Shown here: positions 1 through 7,825 of the stretch, piece by piece
Layout of the letters: the number at the start of each line of letters is the position of its first letter
How positions within the stretch are numbered: position 1 is the stretch's first letter
Virus record (IMG/VR): IMGVR_UViG_3300020215_000145
Span: 1-22,246 of that record
Strand: one strand, 5' to 3'
Origin: a virus
DNA length: 22,246 nt
Translations under genes and position numbers: made by a program
The notes under the pieces: model-generated
Databases searched by the model: none
Told to the model about the DNA's origin: nothing
What the model saw: the letters and a program-made list of their open reading frames with translations, nothing else

Positions 1-69
1 AGCACCTGCCGGTCCGTACGAGTCTTGAGGCTGGCGACCCTGCGTAGTCGTCACTGTGAGTAGTAGCCG

Positions 70-83
70 AGGGGAGGTCCCCT
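70..83 (+). promoter_or_regulatory. Hairpin over the ribosome site of the small terminase gene
   Basis: AGGGGAGGTCCCCT ends immediately before the ATG at 84. It folds as five base pairs (AGGGG with CCCCT) closed by the loop AGGT, so the only Shine-Dalgarno sequence (GGGGAGG, 71-77) lies in the stem and loop. A GC-rich stem on top of the ribosome site could hold down translation of the first packaging gene. The stem is short, so an accidental origin is possible. The first 69 bases show no coding region and no promoter I would defend. Confidence 0.4.
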
Positions 84-524
84 ATGTCTGGTGTCCCTGG
101 CCGCGGGGGCCCGGTCCCGAAGCGCACTGAGCAGCGGCGGCGCCGGAACCAGGACGTGCCCGTCGACCGCGCACCGGCTGCGGCGCCGTTCGAGCGGCAG
201 CCGGCCTCGTCGGAGTGGCATGAGGTCGCCCGCCGCTGGTACGACGCTCTGGCCGACTCGGGTCAGGCGCAGTTTTACGAGCCGTCGGACTGGGCGACGG
301 CGTTCTATGTCGCCGAGGCGATGTCCAGAAACCTTGACGGTGGGCGGTTCTCCGCGCAGCTGTTCGCCGCGGTGATGGCTGCCTCGACGTCGCTGCTCGC
401 GACGGAAGGGGATCGGCGCCGGCTGCGCCTGGAGCTGGAGCGGGCAAAGCCCGGCGCGGACTCCGCATCGGAGGCCGACGGTGTCGTCCAGCTCGCCGCC
501 TACGCCAAGCGTCTCTCCGGCTGA
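84..524 (+). CDS. terS: Terminase small subunit (putative)
   Basis: A 146-residue protein, probably the DNA-recognition subunit that docks the concatemer to the packaging motor. It has a basic, disordered N-terminus (about residues 1-35) followed by a helical region from about 40 to 146 containing WHEVARRWYDAL and FYEPSDWATAFYVAE segments. Actinophage small terminases that precede the large subunit look like this. The ATG at 84 follows GGGGAGG with six bases of spacing. Its 3' end overlaps the large terminase gene by 44 bases, which argues for coupled translation. The identification rests on the local sequence pattern and on position. No classical HTH could be picked out by eye, so DNA binding is inferred. 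Confidence 0.75.
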   Translation: MSGVPGRGGPVPKRTEQRRRRNQDVPVDRAPAAAPFERQPASSEWHEVARRWYDALADSGQAQFYEPSDWATAFYVAEAMSRNLDGGRFSAQLFAAVMAASTSLLATEGDRRRLRLELERAKPGADSASEADGVVQLAAYAKRLSG

Positions 525-2160
525 CCGGCTCGTCACTCTGCCGGCTGGGGCGCCGGAGCTGACGCTCGGGTACGCGGTCGCGCAGTGGATGGAGACGTGG
601 CTGATCCAGCCGAACGGCCCGCACGCCGGCCGGCCGTTCCGGGTCATCGACTCGCAGCTGCGTTTCCTGGCCTGGTGGTACGCGGTCGACGAGTTCGGGC
701 ACTGGCTGTTCCACCACGCGGTACGCCGCCTGGCGAAGGGCTCCGGTAAGTCGCCGTTCGCCGCGGCCCTGGCCTTGGCCGAGCTGTGCGGGCCGGTGCG
801 GCTGCGGGACTTCGACCCGCGGCTGCCGGGCGGCTGCGTCGGCCGGCCGGTCGACATGCCCTGGGTGCAGATCGCGGCCACCGCCGAGTCGCAGACGGCG
901 AACACCATGCGGATGGTGCGGGCGTTCGCCCCGAAGGGGTCGAAGATCGTCCGGCAGTACCGGCTCGACCCCGGCAAGACCATGTACTACGCGGTGCCCG
1001 AGGGGAAGCTCGAGGTCATCACCTCCAGCTCCACGGCAGCGGAAGGCGCCGAAGCGTCGTTCGTCATCGGTGACGAAACCGAGCACTGGAAACCGTCCAA
1101 CGGCGGCCCGGAGCTCGCCGCGACGCTGGAGGACAACCTCGCCAAATCCGGTAGCCGGATGCTCGAGACCTCGAACGCGTGGGTGCCGCGCGGCGACGGT
1201 GACGAGACGGTCGCGCAGTTGTCGTGGCAGGCGTGGATCGCCCAGGAAGAAGGCCGCACCCGCGCCGAGTCGAAGATCCTCTACGACGCGCGGATCGCCC
1301 CGCCGGACACCGACGTCGCCGACGAGGCGTCGCTGCGCGCCGCGCTGGAGCACGTGTACGGCGACTGCCATTGGGTGGACCTGCGCCCGATCATGAACCG
1401 GATCTGGGACCTGCGCTCCAGCCCCGATGACTCCAAGCGGAAGTACCTGAACCGGCCGACGGTCACGGCCGATGCGTGGACGACGCCGGAGGAGTGGGCG
1501 CTGTGCGTCGACCCCGAACTGGTGGTCGCCGACGAAGACCCGGTCGTGTTGTTCTTCGACGGCTCCAAATCGGACGACGCCACCGCGCTGGTCGGCTGCG
1601 ATATCGAAACCGGGCACGTGTTCGTCATCGAGGTGTGGGAACGGCCACCGGGGGCGGCCGGTGACGGTTGGCAGGTTGACCGGGTCGACGTCGACCGGGT
1701 GGTGCGGCGCACGTTCGAGCTGCGGAACGTGGTGGCGTTCTTCGCCGACACCAAAGAGTTCGAATCCTACGTGGACACGTGGGGTCAGGACTTCCGTGAG
1801 CGGCTGCTGATCGACGCCACCACGGGCAAGTCCCGTCACCCCGTCGCGTGGGACATGCGGACCAACGTCCGCGACTTCACCCTCGCCGCCGAGCGGATGC
1901 TGGTCGACATCAAGGCCCGCACCGTCACGCACGACGGCGACGGCCGGCTGCAGCGGCACATCACCAACTGCCGCCGGTCCCCGAACAAGTACGGGGTGTC
2001 GGTCAGCAAGGAATCCCGCGAGTCGCCGAAAAAGATCGACGGCGCGGTGTGCGCGATCGGCGCGCGGATGGTGCGCCGCCTGGTCCTCGCATCCGATGCG
2101 TGGGCCAAACGCCAGCAAGGACCGAAGAAAAAGCCGGGTCGCGTAGTCGCGTGGGGGTGA
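481..2160 (+). CDS. terL: Terminase large subunit
   Basis: The 559-residue packaging motor: an ATPase that pumps DNA through the portal and a nuclease that cuts it. The Walker A-like loop is AKGSGKS (residues 85-91) and Walker B is FVIGDE (194-199), where the final D and E are the metal-binding and catalytic acids. The C-terminal RNase H-like nuclease shows its expected acids at D360 (in FFDGS), D423 (in FFADTKE) and D520 (in KKIDGAV). All motifs are present and correctly ordered, so the enzyme looks intact. The start is GTG at 481, supported by GGAGG at 470-474 with six bases of spacing, although it lies inside the small terminase gene. The portal gene begins four bases after the stop. Confidence 0.97.
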   Translation: MSSSSPPTPSVSPADRLVTLPAGAPELTLGYAVAQWMETWLIQPNGPHAGRPFRVIDSQLRFLAWWYAVDEFGHWLFHHAVRRLAKGSGKSPFAAALALAELCGPVRLRDFDPRLPGGCVGRPVDMPWVQIAATAESQTANTMRMVRAFAPKGSKIVRQYRLDPGKTMYYAVPEGKLEVITSSSTAAEGAEASFVIGDETEHWKPSNGGPELAATLEDNLAKSGSRMLETSNAWVPRGDGDETVAQLSWQAWIAQEEGRTRAESKILYDARIAPPDTDVADEASLRAALEHVYGDCHWVDLRPIMNRIWDLRSSPDDSKRKYLNRPTVTADAWTTPEEWALCVDPELVVADEDPVVLFFDGSKSDDATALVGCDIETGHVFVIEVWERPPGAAGDGWQVDRVDVDRVVRRTFELRNVVAFFADTKEFESYVDTWGQDFRERLLIDATTGKSRHPVAWDMRTNVRDFTLAAERMLVDIKARTVTHDGDGRLQRHITNCRRSPNKYGVSVSKESRESPKKIDGAVCAIGARMVRRLVLASDAWAKRQQGPKKKPGRVVAWG

Positions 2161-2164
2161 GCTT

Positions 2165-3544
2165 GTGGCGCTGTCCGCCGACGATGCCGTGCGCGTCGCC
2201 GCTGACCTCCTCAAAATCCGTAGCGCCGAGGCCGAACGGCTGGACCTGATCCGCGAGTACATGCGCGGCAAGGTGTGCCGGATCTACGTCCCCCGCTCGG
2301 CGACCCAGGAATACAAGGACCTCGTCCAGCAGTCCCGGATCAACGTCATGCCGCTGGTCGTGACCGCGGTGGCGCAGAACCTGTTCGCCGACGGCTACCG
2401 GCCCGCCCGGGCCAGCGACAACGCGCCGGCATGGGAGATCTGGCAGGCCAACCGGATGGACGCCCGGCAGGCCGGCCTCTACCGGGCAGCCCTCACCTAC
2501 GGGGTGTCGTACGCCACCGTCCTGCCCGGCAGCCCGGTGCCGGTGATCCGGCCGTACTCGCCGCGGGAAATGACCGCGGTCTACGACGACCCGATCAACG
2601 ACGAATGGCCCGTCTACGCCCTCGCCGTCCGCGACGGCTACGACGGGGCGCGGAAGGTGCGCCGGATGCGGCTGCTCGACGCCACCCACGTCTACGAGCT
2701 CGCCGCCGGAGACGGGGACGCGGCACCCACATTCACCCGCTCCTTCGCGCACGACCTTGGCGTGTGCCCGGTGCCGCGGTGGCTGAACGAATACGGCGAC
2801 ATCGACGACGGCTCACAAGGCGAAGTCGAGCCGCTGATGCCGTTGCAGGACCAGGTGCAGCAGACCACGTTCGGGCTGTTGATGGCCCAGCAGTACGCGG
2901 CTTTCCGGCAGCGGTGGGTGACCGGCATGGCCATCCCCGAAGACGAGAGCGGCCGCCCGATCGAGGCGTGGAACGCGGCCGTCAACCGGGTCTGGCAGGC
3001 CGAAAGCCCAGACGCCAGGTTCGGCGACTTCGCGGAAACGTCGCTCGACGGCTACCTGGCCAGCCGCAAAGCCTCCCTGTCGATCATCTCGGCGATCGCG
3101 CAGATCCCACCCCACGCCCTGCTCGTCTCCGACGGCATCTCCAACCTCTCCGCCGAAGCCTTAGCGGCGATCGAGTCCGGGCTGCAGCGGAAGGTCGGCG
3201 AACGCAAGACCTCGTTCGGTGAATCCGACGAGCAGATGCTGCGCCTGGCGTCCCGCGCCGCCGGCGACCCGGCCGGCTGGGAAGACACCTCCGCGCAGAT
3301 CGTCTGGCGCGACACCGAATCCCGCAGCCTGGCGCAGGTCGCCGACGCCCTCGGGAAGATGGCCCAAATGCTCGGCATCCCACCCCGGGCGCTGTGGGAA
3401 CGCATCCCCGGCGTCACCGACCAGGACATCCAACGCTGGCAGCGGATCGCCGAGGAAGACGAAGGAATCGACGCTCTGAGCCGGATGGTGGAGGAGACCA
3501 CGCGTGCCCAGCCCGGCCGCGAACCAGCTGACACGCCGGCATAG
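2165..3544 (+). CDS. Portal protein (SPP1 gp6-like)
   Basis: A 459-residue portal protein that would form the dodecameric ring at one capsid vertex through which DNA enters and leaves. The N-terminal RINVMPLVVTAVAQNLFADGYR stretch (near residues 58-79), the central LMPLQDQVQQTTFGLL helix, and the later LVSDGISNLSAEALAAIE segment are typical of SPP1 Gp6-like portals in actinophages. Length and position after the large terminase also fit. The GTG at 2165 follows a G-rich GGGGGTGAG stretch that can serve as ribosome site. The 3' end overlaps the MuF-like gene by 41 bases. No defect is visible. Confidence 0.95.
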   Translation: MALSADDAVRVAADLLKIRSAEAERLDLIREYMRGKVCRIYVPRSATQEYKDLVQQSRINVMPLVVTAVAQNLFADGYRPARASDNAPAWEIWQANRMDARQAGLYRAALTYGVSYATVLPGSPVPVIRPYSPREMTAVYDDPINDEWPVYALAVRDGYDGARKVRRMRLLDATHVYELAAGDGDAAPTFTRSFAHDLGVCPVPRWLNEYGDIDDGSQGEVEPLMPLQDQVQQTTFGLLMAQQYAAFRQRWVTGMAIPEDESGRPIEAWNAAVNRVWQAESPDARFGDFAETSLDGYLASRKASLSIISAIAQIPPHALLVSDGISNLSAEALAAIESGLQRKVGERKTSFGESDEQMLRLASRAAGDPAGWEDTSAQIVWRDTESRSLAQVADALGKMAQMLGIPPRALWERIPGVTDQDIQRWQRIAEEDEGIDALSRMVEETTRAQPGREPADTPA

Positions 3545-4232
3545 AGCCCAGGTCATCGCGGTCGGCCGGGCAGTCGTCCGCCCCGTCCGCGCCACCGCCG
3601 GCCGGGCGTCCGTCGGTGACGTCGACTCCTGGTTCGACTCCGTCCTGGACCGGCTGCTGCACATCATCCGCGGCGGCTGGGTGACCTCACGGACCCTCGG
3701 CGACCGGTACGTGCGCGAGCACGCCCGGGTCGAAGGCCGCGCGGTGGTTCCGGAGCCGGCGCTGTGGGTGCCCGACCGCGTCACCACAAGCCTGCGGGTC
3801 ACGGGCCCGGTCGAGTTCAAACGACACCTCGAGCTCACCGGCAACGAGACCGCCGCGAAGCGGGTCATGGCCAAGACGATGTCGGCGTCCGCGCAACGCC
3901 ACGCCCTGGCCGGCGAGCGGGACACCGTCGCCCAGACCGCGGCCGCGTCCGACGTGATCGTTGGCTGGCGCCGGGTGACTGACGGGAACCCCTGCGCGTT
4001 CTGTGCCATGCTCGCCGGCCGCGGCGCCGTCTACGGACAAACGTCCGTCCACTTTGACGCCCACGACGGCGACGAGTGCACCGCCGAACCGCTGTACGAG
4101 CACGAAGACGAACCCGAAACGGTGCTCGCCCTGCAAGAGCAATGGCGCCAAGCGACCGCAGGCACCTCCGGGAAAGCGGCCCTACGAGCGTGGCGACGCC
4201 ACTGGGATGAACAGAGAGGCTCCGATGGCTGA
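3504..4232 (+). CDS. MuF-like capsid maturation / minor head protein
   Basis: A 242-residue minor head protein. The C-terminal half has the cysteine/histidine signature of phage MuF/VG15-type proteins: C164 and C167 in NPCAFC, H187 in DAHDGDEC, and C192, probably a structural metal site. The N-terminal half is helical and basic. These proteins are carried in a few copies in the procapsid, near the portal, and in some phages are injected with DNA. The start is GTG at 3504, inside the portal gene but preceded by GGAGGAG (3490-3496). Its stop overlaps the ATG of the next small gene. No toxin or ADP-ribosyltransferase extension is present at the C-terminus, unlike some longer MuF proteins. Confidence 0.88.
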   Translation: MPSPAANQLTRRHRAQVIAVGRAVVRPVRATAGRASVGDVDSWFDSVLDRLLHIIRGGWVTSRTLGDRYVREHARVEGRAVVPEPALWVPDRVTTSLRVTGPVEFKRHLELTGNETAAKRVMAKTMSASAQRHALAGERDTVAQTAAASDVIVGWRRVTDGNPCAFCAMLAGRGAVYGQTSVHFDAHDGDECTAEPLYEHEDEPETVLALQEQWRQATAGTSGKAALRAWRRHWDEQRGSDG

Positions 4233-4473
4233 ATTCAGCGCCGAGCAGCGCCGCGACCTGGCCGCCCGCGGGGACGCCATGTCCGGGGGCCGGTTCCCGA
4301 TCCGGAACCGCTCCGACCTGGAAAACGCTATCCGCGCGGTCGGGCGCGTGCGTCCCGACACCGACGCCGCCCGCGCACAGGTGCGGCGTTTCATCATCAA
4401 ACGCGCCCGCGCTCTCGGCCTCGCCGACGCCATCCCGAACAGCTGGAACAGCGACGGCTCCCTGAAGACCTGA
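4225..4473 (+). CDS. Small conserved phage head-region protein of unknown function
   Basis: An 82-residue protein starting at ATG 4225, chosen over the in-frame ATG at 4207 because AGAGAGG (4212-4218) sits six bases upstream of it. It overlaps the MuF-like gene by eight bases. Residues resemble a recurrent actinophage type: an FSAEQRRDLAARGDAM opening, FPIRNRSDLENAIRAVGR in the middle, and RRFIIKRARALG followed by IPNSW. The pattern recalls small basic helical domains sometimes fused to capsid protease or scaffold proteins in other phages. That placement suggests a role in head assembly, but the biochemical function is not known to me. Confidence 0.8.
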   Translation: MAEFSAEQRRDLAARGDAMSGGRFPIRNRSDLENAIRAVGRVRPDTDAARAQVRRFIIKRARALGLADAIPNSWNSDGSLKT

Positions 4474-4513
4474 CACCACCGCCAAACCCCGACGCCCAGA
4501 AAGGGCAACCCGT

Positions 4514-5137
4514 ATGACAACGCCCAACGAGCCTGCGCCTGGTGCAACGGCTCAACCCGAGACGGCGCCTGGTGCACCGCCTCCCACCCCGCCGGCGCCT
4601 GGTGCACCGGCCGGACCGGTCGACATCAACACCCTGCCGGCACAGGTCCAGGACTACATCAAGCAACTGCGCGACGAAGCCGGAAGCAGCCGCACCCGCG
4701 CCAAAGCCTCCGCCGCGGAACAGGCACGGGCCGAGGTGCTCCAGCAGATCAGCCGCGCTATCGGACTCACCGAAGACGTCACCGACCCGGAAGTCCTCGG
4801 CGAGCAGCTCGCCGCCACCCAGCTCGCCGAAGCCGGCGCACGGCTGGAGCTCGACGTGTTCCGCACCGCGGTCCGGCTCGGTGTGGACGCCGACCGGCTC
4901 CTCGACTCCCGACGGTTCGCCGAAGAGGTCGACGCTCTGCCCGCCGAAAACTTCGACCAGCACCTGCAGACGCTGATCACCACGTGGGCCACCCGCGACC
5001 CGAGCCTGCGCGCCGGCGGTGCGGCCGCCACGCCAGGGCGCCCGGTGGAGGCCCTGCGATCCGGTGCCCTCCCCGCCGGGGAGCCGGCAACCGTCGACCC
5101 CAACGAGTGGATGCGCCGTCGCGCGTCCCGTTCCTGA
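4514..5137 (+). CDS. Capsid scaffolding protein
   Basis: A 207-residue scaffold candidate, which would template procapsid assembly and then leave or be degraded. It has a proline/alanine-rich, low-complexity N-terminus (residues 1-35), then charged helices (about 42-110) with coiled-coil character, and a short basic C-terminus (NEWMRRRASRS) of the kind scaffolds use to grip the capsid protein. Location directly before the major capsid gene is the standard one. The ATG at 4514 follows AAAGGG (4500-4505). The N-terminus contains three APGA motifs in exact ten-residue steps, matched by repeats in the DNA. No protease gene is visible nearby. Confidence 0.85.
   Translation: MTTPNEPAPGATAQPETAPGAPPPTPPAPGAPAGPVDINTLPAQVQDYIKQLRDEAGSSRTRAKASAAEQARAEVLQQISRAIGLTEDVTDPEVLGEQLAATQLAEAGARLELDVFRTAVRLGVDADRLLDSRRFAEEVDALPAENFDQHLQTLITTWATRDPSLRAGGAAATPGRPVEALRSGALPAGEPATVDPNEWMRRRASRS
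4535..4606 (+). repeat. Three 12-base repeats, 30-base period, inside the scaffold gene
   Basis: GCGCCTGGTGCA occurs at 4535-4546, 4565-4576 and 4595-4606, an exact 30-base step. Each copy encodes APGA, giving a degenerate decapeptide repeat. The 12-base cores are identical at DNA level while the bases between have diverged, consistent with recent slippage or with selection on the core. Confidence 0.85.
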
Positions 5138-5194
5138 TCACAGCAGCACGGCACGGGCCGGCTGCCCATCACCACAGAAAGGTAGGCACCCGCC

Positions 5195-6160
5195 GTGCCG
5201 TACGACACCGTATCCACGTCCAACCCGGACCTTCTGCCCGTCGAGTGGTCCCGGCAGGTCATCAAGGAAATGCAGGAGTCCTCGGCGGTCCTCGGCCTGT
5301 CCCGGCGGCTGACGATGTCCACCCGCACGCAGGTGCTGCCCGCGTCGTCGGCGCTTGCCCGCGCCTACTGGGTGGGCGGCACCGACAGCACCGGCCTGAA
5401 GCAGACCACCAAGAACGAGTGGAAGGGCGTCTACCTGCGGGTCGAGGAACTCGCCTGCCTGGTCGCGATCCCGCACGCCCACATGGACGACAACGCCTTC
5501 CCCGTGTGGGAGGAGACCCGGCCGAGCCTCGTCGAGGCGATGGGCGCCACCCTCGACGCCGCGGTCCTGTTCGGGGTCGACAAGCCGCTGAGCTGGCCCG
5601 GTCCGATCTACCAGTCGTCGGTCCTCGCGGGCAACAACACCGTGTTCCCGACCGGCGACGACCTGGCGCAGGACATCTCCGAGTCGGCGCGGAAGCTGCG
5701 CCGGCAGGACGGCTACCGCACCACCGGGTTCGCCGTCGAGCCCGGCCTGCAGTGGGAGTTGGTGGGTCTGCGGGACGCTCAGGGGCAGCCGATCTATCAG
5801 ACGAACCTGCCCGGGGCGATCAGCACCGGCATCTACGGTTTCCCGCTGCTGGAGGCCGGCAACGGCGCGTGGGACATTGACGAGGCGAAGATCATCCAGG
5901 GTGACTGGTCCAAGAGCATCGTCGGTATCCGGCAGGACATCACGTTCACCCGCCACGACTCCGGCGTCATCAACGACGACGCCGGCGTCGTGGTCTACAA
6001 CGCGATGCAGCAGGACTCCACGATCTGGCGTGCGGTGATGCGGGTGGCGTGGGCGACCGCGAACCCGCAGACCCGCATCGCGCAGGCCGGGGGTTTGACC
6101 GACCAGCAGCGGTACCCGTTCTGGGTGATCCAGAACGGCTCCACCTACGACTACTCGTGA
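5195..6160 (+). CDS. Major capsid protein (HK97 fold)
   Basis: A 321-residue capsid subunit. Its length, its place after the scaffold, and the sequence pattern match actinophage HK97-fold capsid proteins: a LLPVEWSRQVIKEMQESSAVLGLSR-type opening, the VYLRVEELACLVAIP strand, a long spine-like helix around VEAMGATLDAAVLFG, and IVGIRQDITF followed by NAMQQDSTIWRAVMRVAWA near the end. There is no obvious N-terminal delta domain of HK97 size, consistent with a separate scaffold. The GTG at 5195 follows AGAAAGG at about 5176-5182, somewhat long spacing. The stop TGA (6158-6160) overlaps the GTG start of the glycosyltransferase gene, coupling the two. Confidence 0.95.
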   Translation: MPYDTVSTSNPDLLPVEWSRQVIKEMQESSAVLGLSRRLTMSTRTQVLPASSALARAYWVGGTDSTGLKQTTKNEWKGVYLRVEELACLVAIPHAHMDDNAFPVWEETRPSLVEAMGATLDAAVLFGVDKPLSWPGPIYQSSVLAGNNTVFPTGDDLAQDISESARKLRRQDGYRTTGFAVEPGLQWELVGLRDAQGQPIYQTNLPGAISTGIYGFPLLEAGNGAWDIDEAKIIQGDWSKSIVGIRQDITFTRHDSGVINDDAGVVVYNAMQQDSTIWRAVMRVAWATANPQTRIAQAGGLTDQQRYPFWVIQNGSTYDYS

Positions 6161-7191
6161 GGGTCCTGACCCTGGCCCACCGGTACGTGCCGGTCCACTG
6201 CGCGGGCGCGGAGACCATGCTCCACAGCATGCTCCGCGCCCTCGCGCAGCGCGGCCACGACGTGCAGGTGGTGCTGTCCGCGCAGGGCGGCCAACCCTAC
6301 GAGCTCGACGGCGTGAAGGTGGCGCCGTTCGTGTCCAAGCGCGACGTGTTCGCGCACCTTCCGCACGCCGACGTCCTCATCAGCCATCTGATGAACACGC
6401 CGCGGGCCACATTCCTTGGCGGCTGGAACGGGGTGCCTGTGGTGCTGATCCACCACAACACCTTCGAGGTCACCAAACGCGCCTTGCTCACCCCGCAGGC
6501 CCGCGTCGACCTCGTCGTCGCCAACAGCCAGTGGATGGCCGACGACCTGCACGCCTGGTTCGCCGCCCGCGATATCCCGCCACCGAAGACGGTCATCGTG
6601 CGGCCACTGGCCGACCCCGGCGAGTACGCCACCACCCCCGGCGACCGGGTGACGCTGGTCAACCTGCGGCAGATGGACCGCGACCCCGGCACCGGATCCA
6701 CCATGGGCAAAGGCGCCGAGGTGTTCTGGGCACTGGCCGAACGCATGCCCAACACCCGCTTCCTCGGCGTCCGCGGCGCCTACGGCACTCAGATGATCCG
6801 TGACCTGCCGAACGTCGAAGTCCTCGAGCACGTGGCCCACGACGCGATGCGGGACAAGGTGTTCGCCCGCACCCGCGTGCTGCTCATGCCCAGCTCCTAC
6901 GAGAGCTGGGGCCGCGTCGGCGTGGAAGCGATGGCCTCCGGCATCCCCGTCATCGCCCACCCCACACCAGGGCTGCGCGAATCCCTCGGCGACGCGGGCA
7001 TCTTCCTCGACCGCGACGACACAGACGGCTGGTGCCGCGCCCTGCGCACCCTCGCCATGCCCGGACCCTACAAAGCCGCGTCCCGGCGCGCGCTGGCCCG
7101 CGCCGGCGAGCTGGCGCCGGGCCCCGACCTCGACCGCTGGTGCGACGCCGTCGAACACGCGGCGTCCCGACGACTCACGGGAGTGCGCTGA
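6157..7191 (+). CDS. GT4-type glycosyltransferase, coupled to the capsid gene
   Basis: A 344-residue GT-B fold retaining glycosyltransferase of the GT4 family. The N-terminal domain opens with RVLTLAHRYVPVHCAGAE, the usual first strand and glycine loop. The C-terminal nucleotide-sugar domain has the E-x7-E signature at E249 and E257 in YESWGRVGVEAMASGIPV, and MGKG with K185 upstream. The start is GTG at 6157, overlapping the capsid stop as GTGA; an in-frame extension to 6049 would run through capsid coding sequence and is rejected. The next gene begins at the last base of its stop. Donor sugar and acceptor are not readable from sequence. The position suggests modification of a virion protein, perhaps capsid or decoration protein. 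Modification of host wall polymers to block other phages is an alternative. Confidence 0.9.
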   Translation: MRVLTLAHRYVPVHCAGAETMLHSMLRALAQRGHDVQVVLSAQGGQPYELDGVKVAPFVSKRDVFAHLPHADVLISHLMNTPRATFLGGWNGVPVVLIHHNTFEVTKRALLTPQARVDLVVANSQWMADDLHAWFAARDIPPPKTVIVRPLADPGEYATTPGDRVTLVNLRQMDRDPGTGSTMGKGAEVFWALAERMPNTRFLGVRGAYGTQMIRDLPNVEVLEHVAHDAMRDKVFARTRVLLMPSSYESWGRVGVEAMASGIPVIAHPTPGLRESLGDAGIFLDRDDTDGWCRALRTLAMPGPYKAASRRALARAGELAPGPDLDRWCDAVEHAASRRLTGVR

Positions 7192-7817
7192 TGGCGCTGA
7201 ACACCAACGGCCGCAACGCCCTGGTCAACGGACTGGCGTCCGTCGTCACCCACATCTCCGTCCACAGCGCAGTGCCGGACGACAACGGCTCCAACGAACT
7301 CACCGGCGGCACGTACGCCCGGCTGCCGGTCACCTGGACCGCCGCCGCGAACGGAGTCCGGGACAACCAGGGCCAGCTCGACCACAACATCCCCGCCGGA
7401 TCCACCGTGGTCGCCTACGGCCTCTGGTCCGCTCTGACCGTGGGCACCTTCTACGGCTACATCCCGCGCACCGGCACCGGCGAAGCCCTCTTCGGGTTCG
7501 GCTCGGTCGACGCCGCCGGCGTCACCGCGGACGCGATCCAGTCAGCCGGCCACGGCCTGGCCAACGGCATGCGGGTGCTGCTGTACAACGTGCTCGCCGA
7601 AACACTGCCGGGCGGACTGGCCGAGGGCACCCTCTACTACGTCGTGGCCGCGGCCACCGACACGTTCGAGGTGTCCCTCACCGAGGGCGGCGCGTCCGTG
7701 AACATCACCAGCCAGGGTGAGCTGTTCTGGCAACGCGCCGTGCCCGAAACGTTCGCGTCCGCCGGACTGCTGTCCACCGCCGCCGGTGCGCTGGACCTGT
7801 CCACCGCGGTGATCTGA
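7191..7817 (+). CDS. Virion surface or fibre-like protein with an inserted beta domain
   Basis: A 208-residue protein starting at ATG 7191, overlapping the glycosyltransferase stop by one base. Residues 1-104 (NGLASVVTHISVHSA, GGTYARLPVTW, IPAGSTVVAYGLWSA) match a beta-rich type recurrent in phages and often annotated as tail fibre or decoration protein. A second unit at about 115-178 (AGHGLANGMRVLLYN, EGTLYYVVAAATDTFEVSLT) resembles a small beta domain common in phage structural proteins. The final VPETFASAGLLSTAAGALDL strand looks like the end of the first fold, so the second unit appears inserted into it. Its place beside the capsid gene favours a head surface role, but fibre function cannot be excluded. 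Confidence 0.75.
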   Translation: MALNTNGRNALVNGLASVVTHISVHSAVPDDNGSNELTGGTYARLPVTWTAAANGVRDNQGQLDHNIPAGSTVVAYGLWSALTVGTFYGYIPRTGTGEALFGFGSVDAAGVTADAIQSAGHGLANGMRVLLYNVLAETLPGGLAEGTLYYVVAAATDTFEVSLTEGGASVNITSQGELFWQRAVPETFASAGLLSTAAGALDLSTAVI

Positions 7818-7825
7818 CCCCGGCC

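Noticed and set aside
1-69. Possible promoter (TTGAGG at 25-30) or cos/pac site before the small terminase gene
   Set aside because: The spacing to any -10-like box is 14 bases or less, and no cohesive-end signature can be recognised without the opposite genome end.
82-2271. A 729-codon open frame on the reverse strand across the terminase genes
   Set aside because: It is a product of high GC in the third codon position of the forward genes; its composition is Arg/Pro/Val-rich with no domain, and the forward frame has full terminase motifs.
6049-6156. Longer glycosyltransferase start inside the capsid gene
   Set aside because: The added residues are an out-of-frame reading of the capsid end; the first GT strand begins right at the GTG at 6157.
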